64,000 bases of DNA, taken from Gracilimonas sp046602855. GTDB taxonomy: Bacteria; Bacteroidota; Rhodothermia; Balneolales; Balneolaceae. The DNA lies in assembly GCF_046602855.1 (NCBI RefSeq), contig NZ_JBKINJ010000003.1, forward strand, positions 62,001 through 126,000, read 5' to 3'. The notes under the pieces are model-generated. The model made no database searches and was not told the DNA's origin. It saw only the letters and a program-made list of their open reading frames with translations. Both the position numbers and the translations under genes were made by a program. This document shows positions 1 through 9,302 of this stretch, one piece after another (position 1 is the stretch's first letter; each line of letters opens with the position of its first letter).

Positions 1-286
1 TTGAAATATCACTTTTGTCTACAGCTATACCAACCAATAGTGAAATGATACTCTTTGATGCCGATTTGATGTTGTAGGGATAGTCGGGGGATGCGGTTCG
101 GAAATATTTTTCGCTCAGTAATTCTCCGTCTTTTTGAATCAGTATGCTTCTGAGTGATTCTATTGAATCAGCCTGCTTCATGGTGTTTTCAAGACTATCC
201 TTATAACCATTTAAGGGTTGGGCAAAAAGGACAAAAGTATAAACTAAATTAAGACCAATGGTTATAAGAGATATCCGTAGAGTCAT
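1..286 (-). CDS. Serine hydrolase (beta-lactamase family), N-terminal fragment cut by window edge
   Basis: An open frame runs on the minus strand from ATG at 286 to the left edge with no stop, about 95 codons. The start is followed by a hydrophobic stretch ending in LFAQ, a likely signal peptide. The segment SEKYFRTASPDYPYNIKSAS is followed by KSII; the SASK motif (about residues 80-83) fits the catalytic Ser-x-x-Lys of class C beta-lactamase-like hydrolases. It is probably a periplasmic serine hydrolase or esterase rather than a resistance enzyme. The rest of the protein lies outside the window, so substrate cannot be judged. Confidence 0.75.
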   Translation of the reverse strand, partial: MTLRISLITIGLNLVYTFVLFAQPLNGYKDSLENTMKQADSIESLRSILIQKDGELLSEKYFRTASPDYPYNIKSASKSIISLLVGIAVDKSDIS

Positions 287-360
287 TGTGAGCAATTAAA
301 TCTAATAACAAACTGAATATTATTGAATTAACGTTCCATGCTAGTTGATAAGGATCATGA

Positions 361-396
361 GAAGCCGTTCCAGTTAATAGTAAATTGAACGGCTTC
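361..396. repeat. Perfect 10-bp inverted repeat (hairpin)
   Basis: GAAGCCGTTC at 361-370 is repeated inverted at 387-396, leaving a 16-nt loop. It lies between the stop of the small anchored protein (438) and the start of the serine hydrolase (286), both on the minus strand. No clear T-run follows on either strand, so it may be an operon-internal hairpin or weak terminator. Confidence 0.55.
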
Positions 397-437
397 AAAT
401 GAAAAGCTGACTGTTGTTAAAAAATTAAATAATGAAA

Positions 438-857
438 TTACCTGATGATCAAAATTGGAGGTGAGCTTCCTTCAGCAAAGGTGCCATCTTTTTTAACGAG
501 AACAGAATACACATATCTGCCAAGTGGTGCATCATTTTTGACCTTTAGTTTAAGTTTTTTTCCGTCTTTTACTTCAATGTAGTATCCGGTTCCAACTGTA
601 CTTCCATCTTCTTTGGTAAAATAAACGCTGAGTTCCTGAGGAAACTGAAACACCATATCTGACCCTTCTGCAGCCCATTCGATATCATCATTTCTGTTAG
701 CCTCAATTGGCATTGCTTTATTTTGTTCATTAACGACATACCACTTGGTATCAATTTTTTTAACGGAGTATGTGATTTTTTTTATTTGAGTCACTGATGC
801 CATGCTTACTAAAGCAATAACAATTAGACCCACCCATATGTTTATTGTATTTTTCAT
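438..857 (-). CDS. Small membrane-anchored or secreted protein of unknown function
   Basis: Codes for 139 aa. Residues 7-24 form one hydrophobic segment (IWVGLIVIALVSMASV), either an uncleaved anchor or a signal sequence. The remainder is beta-rich and lysine-rich, and includes DAPLGRYVYSVLVKKDG, typical of a small beta-sandwich domain. I do not recognise the family. It lies 56 bp downstream of the Ser/Thr kinase gene on the same strand, so it may be co-transcribed with it. Function unknown. Confidence 0.65.
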   Translation of the reverse strand: MKNTINIWVGLIVIALVSMASVTQIKKITYSVKKIDTKWYVVNEQNKAMPIEANRNDDIEWAAEGSDMVFQFPQELSVYFTKEDGSTVGTGYYIEVKDGKKLKLKVKNDAPLGRYVYSVLVKKDGTFAEGSSPPILIIR

Positions 858-913
858 TTGCTTCCATATTATTGGTTCATGTTAAACCTATTTGGATTAT
901 TACTTATGTAATC

Positions 914-3466
914 CTAATCGGTGGTTCTATATGTATTAATTACTTCCTGAAACCGACTATCGGCTACCAAGCTAGATAATTCAGGCTGAATTAATATGTT
1001 TTCAAGTGGATAATCTCTAAGAAGAGCCTGAGTCATCAATTCTATGGCTCTTTCTCTATTTCCAAGATTTTCATAGGCACTTCCTGCTCTGAATATTAGA
1101 TCAGGTAACTCCGGGGCTAATTTCAATGATCTTTCCAGATATATGACAGCTTGCAATGAATCTCCTACATCAGAATAATATGAACCAAGAACTGAAATAA
1201 GGTTTATGTTATTGGGATTAATTTCAAGCTGTTTTTCTGCAACCTCGATGGCTTTTAAATAATTAGCTCTTTCGTCTTCTTTTGCCCCTAGTAATCCTTG
1301 TAGAGAAGCCAGATTACCCCAAATTTGATAATCGTTTGGATTTATCGCTAAAGCCAGAGAGTAATATTTTGCAGCTTCTTCATAATTCGATTCAATATAA
1401 TTGACAGTGCCAAGATTAGATGCGGCTGAATAGGTTGGTTCCATTTCATATGACTCCGTGAAGTATTTTTTAGCCATTTCCCAATTAGCCATGTAGTAAT
1501 AAATAACACCAATATTTGAGTATCCGTCGTGATTATCCGGAGTTAATTGAACTACTTCATACAATGGCTTCAATGCTTTTTCATACTCACCTTTTCTGAG
1601 GTAAAAATTACCAAGCCGTTTATAACTCAACCAGAAACCCGGTTTCAGGTCAATGGCTTTTTTATAGGTTTTCTCGGCCTCTTCATACATCCCCAAGTTA
1701 TCATAGGCTTCAGCAAGGCCTCCATAGGCAACTTCATTCCCAGGTTCTTGCTCAAGAATGGAGGTGAAAACATCAATAGCTTTTTCATAGTCACCCGTAC
1801 CCAGATCCAAGAGGCCAATAGTTTGTTTGACCGGTGTCAATTCACTGTTAATCTCCATGGCCTTATTTAGGAATATTCTTGCAGAGTCAACATATGTGAC
1901 GACATTAAGTATCTCATATTTTCTCCAGTACGATTCACCAAGGGCAGCGTAGGCTAAGGCATAATCAGGATCTTCCTCTATGGCTTTATTAAAAAGCATG
2001 ATAGCATTATTTAGATAGTCTTCTTGCAGATAACGGTGCAGGTACCCCTGTCCACTGATATAATAGGATGAAGCTTCAGGGTCATTTGTAATTCCTTGAT
2101 TCAGAGTCCCCTTGATCTGATCATCCGCCTGGATATCCAGCATCTCAATAAGCTTCAGTACGGTTTCGGTTTGGAGATTCAGAATATTATCACCTGATAT
2201 ATCAATAACACTGGACTTCAATTGCCTCAGGTTTTTTGCATCGATCAGATTGATCGTCAATCTCTTAATCTCATCCAGATCCTGAAAACTACCCGTTACT
2301 GCAAGGTTGACTCCAAAAAATTTATAGGCTTCCTGGGCCGTAGAAACATTATTATTGATAACTTCACTTGATGGGATGACCCAAAGAACCTCTTTATAAT
2401 TATCAATTTGTGAAAGCTTACTGGTCATGGTTTCAAGTACACCATCCAGCAGTACACGGTTTATATTATTATCATTAACATTTTTGAATGGAATGATGGC
2501 TAGTTTTCTGATTTTGCCATCAAAGGGGTTTGACATTTGATAAATTATAAAGCCTAATGGAATAATGATCAATAAGGCTAACACGGAAAATAGGGCAATC
2601 TTTTTTGAGGTTATTATATTAACTAAAGTCGGTGGGTTACCCGTTTTAGTAAAGGCAGCATGAGTGTATTCTTTGATATCAGAAATAATATCTTGAAAAC
2701 TTTGATATCTGTTTTCGGGTTTCTTCTGAAGACATTTATCAATGATCAGTTCAATGTAGGATGGGATATCAGCTGCAACTCTGTGAGCAGCCTGTGGTTC
2801 TTCATCTAATATGGAATAGGTAATGGCTTGATCGTAAGCTCCATCAAAAGGAAGTTGCCCGGTAAATAACTGATAGAGTACGACTCCATAGGCCCATACT
2901 TCAGAACGAATGTCGGCATCTCTACCTAGGATCAATTCCGGAGCCATGTAGGGAGCAGTTCCAATTCGCACTCCTGTACTTGCCGGTTTAGAGACACTGG
3001 CAAGCTGTGCGAGACCAAAATCCAAGACCTTGACCTGACCTTCATTGGTAACCATGATATTACCGGCTTTTATATCCCTGTGGATGATGTCTTTATTGTG
3101 AGCTGCCCAGATACCTTCAGCAACTTTTAATGCGATCTCCTCTTTTTGTTTTATTGTGACTTCATCTTTAGTTAAAAAAGTATCAAGGTCTTCCCCATCA
3201 ATATATTGCATGGCAATAAAACTGCCTTCCTCACAATCTTCGATTGCATAAACCTGAGCTATATTTGGGTGACTGAGGGAGGCTGCAATGCGTGCTTCAT
3301 TTCTGAATTGTTTCACCTGAGAATCATCGGAAGTAACCCCGGAAGCAAGAAACTTTAAAGCAACCTTTCTGTTTAAGCGCGTGTCCTCAGCCAGATATAC
3401 CTTACCCATCCCCCCTTCGCCAAGTTTCTGTAATACCTGATAATGTAGGATTTGCTTACCTATCAT
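914..3466 (-). CDS. Membrane Ser/Thr protein kinase with FlgO/TolB-like middle and TPR C-terminus
   Basis: Codes for 850 aa. The kinase domain (about 7-270) is complete: glycine loop GEGGMGKVYLA (16-26), catalytic Lys38 in VALK, HRDIKAGN (129-136) with Asp131, DFG at 149-151, and GTAPYMAPE. One membrane helix lies at 290-310. The region after it (about 318-440, starting IRKLAIIPF) resembles the FlgO/TolB-like N-terminal fold often found in such fusions. About eight to ten TPRs fill 470-840 (e.g. ALAYAALGESYW, GLAEAYDNLGMYEEAEKTY). The kinase would be cytoplasmic and the TPRs outside the inner membrane. It is divergent from a PP2C-type phosphatase 134 bp away, a plausible opposing partner. Confidence 0.92.
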   Translation of the reverse strand: MIGKQILHYQVLQKLGEGGMGKVYLAEDTRLNRKVALKFLASGVTSDDSQVKQFRNEARIAASLSHPNIAQVYAIEDCEEGSFIAMQYIDGEDLDTFLTKDEVTIKQKEEIALKVAEGIWAAHNKDIIHRDIKAGNIMVTNEGQVKVLDFGLAQLASVSKPASTGVRIGTAPYMAPELILGRDADIRSEVWAYGVVLYQLFTGQLPFDGAYDQAITYSILDEEPQAAHRVAADIPSYIELIIDKCLQKKPENRYQSFQDIISDIKEYTHAAFTKTGNPPTLVNIITSKKIALFSVLALLIIIPLGFIIYQMSNPFDGKIRKLAIIPFKNVNDNNINRVLLDGVLETMTSKLSQIDNYKEVLWVIPSSEVINNNVSTAQEAYKFFGVNLAVTGSFQDLDEIKRLTINLIDAKNLRQLKSSVIDISGDNILNLQTETVLKLIEMLDIQADDQIKGTLNQGITNDPEASSYYISGQGYLHRYLQEDYLNNAIMLFNKAIEEDPDYALAYAALGESYWRKYEILNVVTYVDSARIFLNKAMEINSELTPVKQTIGLLDLGTGDYEKAIDVFTSILEQEPGNEVAYGGLAEAYDNLGMYEEAEKTYKKAIDLKPGFWLSYKRLGNFYLRKGEYEKALKPLYEVVQLTPDNHDGYSNIGVIYYYMANWEMAKKYFTESYEMEPTYSAASNLGTVNYIESNYEEAAKYYSLALAINPNDYQIWGNLASLQGLLGAKEDERANYLKAIEVAEKQLEINPNNINLISVLGSYYSDVGDSLQAVIYLERSLKLAPELPDLIFRAGSAYENLGNRERAIELMTQALLRDYPLENILIQPELSSLVADSRFQEVINTYRTTD

Positions 3467-3600
3467 AGTTTTTAAAAAGAACCCATAACTTAAAAATATA
3501 TATGATTAGATCGCTTAATACATTATAATGTACATTAAAAAGTGGTAATAGCCTGATTTATTTTACCCAATTTCGCTAACATTACTTTTTATGACCAGAT

Positions 3601-4887
3601 ATGGATGATTTTCAAAAACTTATTGAGGAAAATAAACAGCTAAAACTGGCAGTAAATGAGCTATCCATACTGAATAATATTGCCTCCTCCATCAGTTCTA
3701 CACAGTCTGTTGAAACGATCATTGATACTATAGTCATAAAGTGCGTTAAGCATTTGAATGCGGAAGAGGGAACCGTAAGCTTGCTGGAAAAAGGGAGTGA
3801 GGATATAAAATTCCATACTATGATCCGCAGACAAGATTTAACCCAGCAAAGAGTTCCCATTCATCTGGACCATCAAATAACAGGATGGATGTTGCGAAAA
3901 CAAGTGCCACTTTTAAGCAATGACCTGGGTGCTGATAACCGATTCACACTTCCGCCTGAAACAGGAGCATCGATTCAGAGTATGCTATGTGTACCACTTA
4001 TTGCCAAGGGTGATCTGATAGGTTATCTGGCAGTTTTTAATAAAAAAAATGAAGCTTTATTTGAAGAAAAAGACCGCCGTCTGTTAGTTATAATTGCATC
4101 TCAGTCTGCTCAGATCATTGAGAACTCTCGTCTTTATGAAGAGGAAAAAGAGTATCTGATGCTGAAAGAAGAAATGAAGGTTGCCACGCAGATCCAGAAT
4201 AATTTACTTCCGGATAAGAATCCTGATATACCGGTTTATGAAATTGTTGGATTCAATGTTCCCGCTAAGGAAGTTGGTGGTGATTACTATGATTTTATTG
4301 AAATTGATGAAAACAATGTGGGTTTCTGTATTGGTGATATTACAGGGAAAGGGATGCCTGCTGCATTATTAATGGCGGGGCTTCAGGCCTCTTTAAGAAG
4401 TCAGGTGCTGATACATAAGGAGACAAACAAATGTGTGGAAAACATTAATAAGCTTCTTTACCGAAACACCGAGGCAACTAAGTTTGCTACCTTGTTCTAT
4501 GGGGTGCTTGATAGGAAAGATCATAAAATTCATTACTGTAATGCAGGTCATGACCAGCCCCTTGTTTTTAGAACAAATAAATTACACTCAAAACTGGAAG
4601 TCACAGGCATGCTTTTGGGAGTAGTTGACGAGGCTACCTATGAATGTAAGTCTATATCCCTCGAGCCTGATGATATCGTTATCATTTTCACGGATGGTAT
4701 TACTGAGGCAATGAATAAGGATCTAGTGGAGTTTGGTCTTGACCGCACTGTAGCCGTAATTGAAAATTGTGCTGAAGAATCTGCTTCGTTTATTCTACAG
4801 CAGATCTATGAACAAGTAATTTCCCATTCGGATAGTTACCAACAAAGCGATGATATTACGATCATGGTGATAAAGAGGGTACAGTAG
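3601..4887 (+). CDS. GAF-domain PP2C/SpoIIE-type serine phosphatase (RsbU-like)
   Basis: Codes for 428 aa. An N-terminal coiled segment precedes a GAF domain (about 25-175), then a SpoIIE/PP2C phosphatase domain (about 200-426). Metal-binding acidic motifs are present: GGDYYD at 226-231, GDITGKGMPA at 245-254, FTDGITEA and DDIT near 417-420. Such proteins dephosphorylate Ser/Thr phosphoproteins, usually anti-anti-sigma factors in partner-switching cascades. No STAS or RsbW-type gene lies nearby. It is divergent from the Ser/Thr kinase gene, so a shared intergenic promoter region (3467-3600) and shared substrates are possible. Confidence 0.92.
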   Translation: MDDFQKLIEENKQLKLAVNELSILNNIASSISSTQSVETIIDTIVIKCVKHLNAEEGTVSLLEKGSEDIKFHTMIRRQDLTQQRVPIHLDHQITGWMLRKQVPLLSNDLGADNRFTLPPETGASIQSMLCVPLIAKGDLIGYLAVFNKKNEALFEEKDRRLLVIIASQSAQIIENSRLYEEEKEYLMLKEEMKVATQIQNNLLPDKNPDIPVYEIVGFNVPAKEVGGDYYDFIEIDENNVGFCIGDITGKGMPAALLMAGLQASLRSQVLIHKETNKCVENINKLLYRNTEATKFATLFYGVLDRKDHKIHYCNAGHDQPLVFRTNKLHSKLEVTGMLLGVVDEATYECKSISLEPDDIVIIFTDGITEAMNKDLVEFGLDRTVAVIENCAEESASFILQQIYEQVISHSDSYQQSDDITIMVIKRVQ

Positions 4888-5105
4888 AAGGTAGCTACAC
4901 TAAATAATTACTGAGAATGCATGCATGAATATTACAGATCTTTCGTATGGGTGTCTTTAAACAGAGAGTATGTATGCTAGCCCGTAGGTTTACATAATAT
5001 TTGAAGCCCACAAATTGATGTCAAATGTGCAGGTACATGAAAAAGACACAAAACAAAAACAAAGAAAATATCAGCAATCGATACTTTGATTCAATACTAT
5101 CTGAT

Positions 5106-5137
5106 AAAGAAGTGTTTTGAAATAAATACACTTCTTT
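5106..5137. terminator. Probable bidirectional terminator between convergent genes
   Basis: A 10-bp perfect stem, AAAGAAGTGT (5106-5115) with ACACTTCTTT (5128-5137), has a 12-nt A/T-rich loop. It lies between the phosphatase stop (4887) and the convergent S9 peptidase stop (5170). The stem ends are A/T-rich on both strands. Nothing else is seen in 4888-5169. Confidence 0.5.
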
Positions 5138-5169
5138 GATCAATGAAATCCTCTCATTATGGGGTATTC

Positions 5170-7920
5170 TTATTCGGCTTTATTATATCTCTTTTCGATA
5201 TACGGAATGCCGTCTGTTATCCACTCAGCTGCAGGCATATCTTTCACATAGTGGTCAAACCATTCTTTCATTCTGAGCTGAAAGTCAATTTGGTTAGCTT
5301 CTATACCTAAATGGTGTCCTTCACCCGGATAGGATAGTAGTACAACCTCTTTGTTGAGACGGCGGGCAGCATTGTAAAACTCCAGACCTTGCATCCAGTC
5401 TACAGCGCCATCGTCGGTTCCGTGCAGGATCATAAATGGTGTTTCAATATCAGGAGCATGAAACATGGGGTTTTCTCTTTGATAGGCTTCGAGATTAGAC
5501 CATGGGGTTACATTGCGTCCCATTCGCACTTGTCCAATTTCCATGATACCATGGTGATTGGTACCGGTACTTCCATAAATATTATTATAGAAACTTGTGA
5601 GGTTGGTAGGAGGTGCTCCGGTTACAACGGTTGCAAACATATCGGTTTGTGTAAGAATAAATGAAGACTGGTAACCACCCCAGCTATGACCTTGTAATCC
5701 CAGTTGATCTGGATCAGCGTAACCCAGGTCGATCACCTTTTGAGTGGCGGAAGTAATGCAATCAAGAGAGCTTGTTCCTGGTCTTCCAAACTCAAAATCG
5801 ATATCAGGCATAAAAACCAGATATCCATTGCTGGCATAGGTTGACATATGCGGACGGTCATCATAAACAGGCATGGAATACTGATGATGGCGGTCAGACA
5901 TTTTTTCGTAGAAATACACGATCATCGGATATTTCTTACCCGGTTCATAATTAGCTGGTAGTGTAAGGGTACCCTGCAATTTTATACCGCGGCTGTTTTC
6001 GTAGTCAACCAACACTCTTTCGCCCCAGGCATATTCTTCTTGTTGTGGGTTGGCATCCGTAATTTTTTCAAGGTCATTAAATTCCGAATTCGTTTGATAG
6101 TAATCAGGGAATTCCACAAAAGTCTGGCGGGTTAGTATGATGCGATTTGCATCACGGGCTTTTTCCACGTTTCCAAAACTGGCATCCTCATAGATGAGTG
6201 GCTTGGGCGAATCGCCAATATTCAGTTTATAAAAACCATCTTTCTTGGACCATTCGCCAAAGGCAGAAAGCAATAATTTATTAGATGTATTGATGTATTC
6301 TTCGTCCTCATCCAGTGTTTCGTACCTGAAAATTATTTTCTCCTGTTCACCTAAACCCTTAGTAATATTTTGAGCTTGTGAACCATCAAGCGCCAGCATC
6401 CATAGATCGTATTTGTGATTCAGGATCACAGACTCACCGTCTTTGGTCCACCCGGCTATGCCAAAGGTTGGGCTCTCGTGCGGGTAAATGTGATCGGTAT
6501 TCGTAAACAGTACAGGTGCGGCTTCAGATAAATTGGTATTTGTGTTTTGTTCCACATCATACACATACAACATGGTGTCCTGCTCTGCTATTTTCTGATA
6601 CAAATAATACCGTCCGTCAGGAGAATATCCATTTGTTCGTTTTATGTTCTTAGCAAATAGCGTCCACTCACCGTTTTGAAGGTTAACCCTGTATAGATCT
6701 GCCGGTGATACTCCCCAGTTTATATCATCCATATATGGTTTTTCATCGCGACCGATCATATATCGGTTATGGTCTGAGAAATTTAAAGCACGCATCTCTT
6801 CATTTGTCAGCCGAGCAAAAGTAGAGTTTTTGGGGTTAAAGGAAGCCACATAAGTATATTGCAGGTCTCTTGTTGCCTGGCGTTCCTGAACGGTTTGGAT
6901 GCGATCATCCTTCCAATGGAAAACATCGACATTGGCTACGGTGTCTTTGTCCATTTTTATTTCAGGCTCTTGCTCACGAAATCCCAGGAAAATCAGTTCA
7001 CCATTGGTACTCCATGAAAGATCCCTGTTTGCACTTATCACCATATTGTCAGGAAAACTGGATTGTGAGTCGGGATTTAATAGTGATCTATTTAAATTGG
7101 TATCTAAGTTGCGGTATACTAATAATTCGGTCTTTGGATGAGAAAGGCTGTCTATGGCGGTCTCTTTCAATACGGCAAGCCCGGTTCCTTTGTCATTCCA
7201 TTTGGTTCGATGAGTATTTTCATCATCCCAACTTAAATTTGTGTAAGAAAGGGTATCGGTATCAAGAGAGGTTAGGGCATTGGTATTTAGGTTTTTGAGA
7301 TATATTCCGTTCCCTTCTTTTTCACTGGCGTCAACCAAATAAGCAAGCATTGTACTTTTCTTATTGAATGCAAATTCTGAGACGTTTCCAATATTCGTTA
7401 CGGTACCATCCTGAAGGTTGCGTACTATCAGATCACGGCCTTCATGCTTGCTTTTATCTGATTCCGGCATTTCGCGGTGTACGGCCCAATAACTTCCATC
7501 CTCAGAAAACTCCATTTTTGCTGAGCGTTCAACCGAATATTTTTCTCCAGTTTCAAGATTTAGCAATTCAGCCTGACTATAGATTTCATCACCGCTCTCG
7601 TTCATTTTTTTTCTTGTTTCTTCATCAACTGCGACGGTGTAAGCAGCCCACTTACTGTCATCTGAGAAACTGACATTTTGAGCGAGAGGAATAATGTGTT
7701 CAGAACTACTTCTTAATGAAATGACATGAAGGGTGTCATCACCTCCATTGGGGCGAAGACCATAAGCCATCCAATCCCCGTTATTTGAAATCTCGGCACC
7801 AACGATTCGAGACCAGCGGTCATAATCGTCAACGGTTAGTGCTTTATCCTGTGCTAATACTGTGCTGTTGAGGATAAGCATGACAACCAGCAGGAGTGTA
7901 GTAGAAGCAGCTTTTTTCAT
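5170..7920 (-). CDS. Secreted S9-family (prolyl oligopeptidase-like) peptidase
   Basis: Codes for 916 aa. A signal peptide (about 1-23, ending TVLAQ) is followed by a long beta-propeller region and a C-terminal alpha/beta hydrolase domain. The catalytic triad can be read: nucleophile Ser746 in GHSWGGYQS, Asp837 in HGTDDGAV, and His869 or His870 in GEGHHLG. The family cleaves peptides (DPP4/oligopeptidase type), here probably in the periplasm or at the cell surface. The gene is monocistronic in appearance, with a terminator-like hairpin 30-60 bp beyond its stop. Length and domain order are normal for large S9 members of Bacteroidota-type genomes. Confidence 0.93.
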   Translation of the reverse strand: MKKAASTTLLLVVMLILNSTVLAQDKALTVDDYDRWSRIVGAEISNNGDWMAYGLRPNGGDDTLHVISLRSSSEHIIPLAQNVSFSDDSKWAAYTVAVDEETRKKMNESGDEIYSQAELLNLETGEKYSVERSAKMEFSEDGSYWAVHREMPESDKSKHEGRDLIVRNLQDGTVTNIGNVSEFAFNKKSTMLAYLVDASEKEGNGIYLKNLNTNALTSLDTDTLSYTNLSWDDENTHRTKWNDKGTGLAVLKETAIDSLSHPKTELLVYRNLDTNLNRSLLNPDSQSSFPDNMVISANRDLSWSTNGELIFLGFREQEPEIKMDKDTVANVDVFHWKDDRIQTVQERQATRDLQYTYVASFNPKNSTFARLTNEEMRALNFSDHNRYMIGRDEKPYMDDINWGVSPADLYRVNLQNGEWTLFAKNIKRTNGYSPDGRYYLYQKIAEQDTMLYVYDVEQNTNTNLSEAAPVLFTNTDHIYPHESPTFGIAGWTKDGESVILNHKYDLWMLALDGSQAQNITKGLGEQEKIIFRYETLDEDEEYINTSNKLLLSAFGEWSKKDGFYKLNIGDSPKPLIYEDASFGNVEKARDANRIILTRQTFVEFPDYYQTNSEFNDLEKITDANPQQEEYAWGERVLVDYENSRGIKLQGTLTLPANYEPGKKYPMIVYFYEKMSDRHHQYSMPVYDDRPHMSTYASNGYLVFMPDIDFEFGRPGTSSLDCITSATQKVIDLGYADPDQLGLQGHSWGGYQSSFILTQTDMFATVVTGAPPTNLTSFYNNIYGSTGTNHHGIMEIGQVRMGRNVTPWSNLEAYQRENPMFHAPDIETPFMILHGTDDGAVDWMQGLEFYNAARRLNKEVVLLSYPGEGHHLGIEANQIDFQLRMKEWFDHYVKDMPAAEWITDGIPYIEKRYNKAE

Positions 7921-8045
7921 AACAGGTAGAGATTAAATGAATATTTTGACTAACTATCATTTAACCCCAAAGACCACACTTAATCAAGTGCTTGCTTGTT
8001 AAAACTTGTCAGTTAGTTATTATCTGATCATTTAGTTCTCAGAAC

Positions 8046-8735
8046 CTATACATGAAAGCCTTCTTTCATATCTTCAGTCACAACTTTTCCGTCAAACAGA
8101 TTAATGAGCCGTTCAGCATATTTAGCGTCGTAAGGGGAGTGGGTTACCATTACTATGGTAGTACCTGAGTCGTTCAATTCCGACAGCAGCTTCATCACTT
8201 CATCACCACGATCGGAATCAAGATTACCGGTGGGTTCGTCAGCAAGGATGAGTTTGGCGTTGGCTACAACAGCTCTGGCAATAGCTACCCGCTGTTGCTG
8301 ACCACCGGAAAGTTGCTGCGGGAAATGATTTTGGCGGTGCATCATACCCATTCTTTCCAATGCTTTTTCTACTTTTTCTTTTCGTTCTGCAGAATCAATT
8401 CCAAGGTAGAGCAATGGAAGTTCCACATTTTCAAATACGGTAAGCTCGTCTATCAAATTAAAACTTTGAAAGATGAACCCAATATTACCTTTGCGTAGCT
8501 GAGCACGCTGTTTTTCTGAATAACTTGAGATCTCTTGTCCATTGAAGTGGTATTGCCCAGACGTTGGATTATCTAAAAGTCCCATGATGTTGAGCAGGGT
8601 TGATTTTCCACAACCTGATGGTCCCATGATAGCCACAAATTCCCCTTCCCTGATTGAAATATTTACATCATTCAAAGCTGTGGTTTCAACTTCTTCAGTG
8701 GTATAAATTTTTTTAAGGTTATTCGTTTCGATCAT
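8046..8735 (-). CDS. ABC transporter ATPase, LolD/MacB type
   Basis: Codes for 229 aa, a complete ABC ATPase: Walker A GPSGCGKST (38-46), Q-loop Gln90, signature LSGGQ (142-146), Walker B LILADE (162-167) followed by PTGNLDS, and switch His199. The sequence type matches ATPases of FtsX/MacB-like permeases used for lipoprotein release or efflux. The HlyD/MacA-like adaptor gene upstream (9301-10557) is on the same strand and probably its partner. The two are separated by 565 bp holding an oppositely oriented four-helix-bundle unit. No permease gene is adjacent, so the membrane subunit must be encoded elsewhere. Confidence 0.93.
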   Translation of the reverse strand: MIETNNLKKIYTTEEVETTALNDVNISIREGEFVAIMGPSGCGKSTLLNIMGLLDNPTSGQYHFNGQEISSYSEKQRAQLRKGNIGFIFQSFNLIDELTVFENVELPLLYLGIDSAERKEKVEKALERMGMMHRQNHFPQQLSGGQQQRVAIARAVVANAKLILADEPTGNLDSDRGDEVMKLLSELNDSGTTIVMVTHSPYDAKYAERLINLFDGKVVTEDMKEGFHV

Positions 8736-8770
8736 GATGTTTGGCGTTTAGTTCTAAGTCTTTAAAAAAA

Positions 8771-8805
8771 TTTGTAAGGAAACAGGTTATAAATGCTCTA
8801 ACTGT
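8771..8805 (+). promoter_or_regulatory. Conserved box upstream of four-helix gene; possible ECF-type promoter
   Basis: TTTGTAAGG (8771-8779), a 15-bp spacer, then GCTCTAACTGT (8795-8805). The same two blocks with exactly the same spacing occur on the minus strand at 15321-15355, upstream of the second four-helix unit, although the spacer is unrelated. A GTAA-type upstream block and a TCTAA-type downstream block suggest an ECF-sigma promoter (inference). It would start transcription at or inside the inverted-repeat arm that begins at 8808. Confidence 0.4.
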
Positions 8806-8807
8806 AA

Positions 8808-9302
8808 AGCTGTCAGCTTTCAGGTTTCAGCGGTCAGCAATTTTAAATTCAATAATAATTGTAGGGTATACATGAGAGATTTTAGAAAACTTTCGGTTTG
8901 GCAAAAAAGCCATCGGTTAACATTGGATATCTATAAATCAACTACTTTTTATCCAAAAGAGGAAATGTATGGGTTGACCAATCAGATGCGAAGATCTGCT
9001 TCTTCAGTTCCTTCAAATATAGCTGAAGGATGTGGTAGAAACACACAATCGCAACTGGCACATTTCTTGAATATTGGAATGGGATCTGCCTCAGAATTAG
9101 AATACCAATTGATCTTATCCAAGGATTTAGGATTTATAAATGACCAAATTTTCAAAGAACAAACAAGTCAAGTAACTGAAGTAAAGCGGATGTTGACTTC
9201 ACTTCACCAAAAAATCAGTAGTGATTGAGAAATCAGCAGTTAGCTCTCAATTTTCAGTATGCTTAGGTGGCACTGAATGCTGAAGTCTGATAGCTGACAG
9301 CT
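8808..9302. repeat. IVS-like unit A: inverted repeat enclosing a four-helix-bundle gene
   Basis: The arms 8808-8838 and 9272-9302 are inverted repeats with 25 of 31 positions matching; the outer 11 bp (AGCTGTCAGCT) are perfect. The loop carries the complete four-helix gene 8872-9228. The right arm ends inside the stop codon of the HlyD gene (9301-9303). The unit separates hlyD from its ABC ATPase, which suggests insertion into an operon. No transposase is encoded and no clear target duplication is seen. Confidence 0.6.
8872..9228 (+). CDS. Four-helix-bundle protein (23S rRNA IVS / S23 family)
   Basis: Codes for 118 aa and matches the four-helix-bundle family typified by proteins encoded in 23S rRNA intervening sequences: N-terminal FRKLSVWQKSHRLTLDIY, then YGLTNQMRRSASSVPSNIAE and FLNIGMGSASELEYQL. 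Length is normal and all family blocks are present. Related proteins (Avd) act as nucleic-acid-binding pentamers in diversity-generating retroelements; no reverse transcriptase is present here. The cellular role is unknown, with RNA or nucleoprotein binding most likely. It reads opposite to its flanking genes, inside the inverted repeat 8808-9302. Confidence 0.88.
   Translation: MRDFRKLSVWQKSHRLTLDIYKSTTFYPKEEMYGLTNQMRRSASSVPSNIAEGCGRNTQSQLAHFLNIGMGSASELEYQLILSKDLGFINDQIFKEQTSQVTEVKRMLTSLHQKISSD

Noticed and set aside
6870..7298. Plus-strand 142-codon frame inside the S9 peptidase gene
   Set aside because: It lies wholly antisense to a strongly supported gene, with low-complexity residues and no domain.
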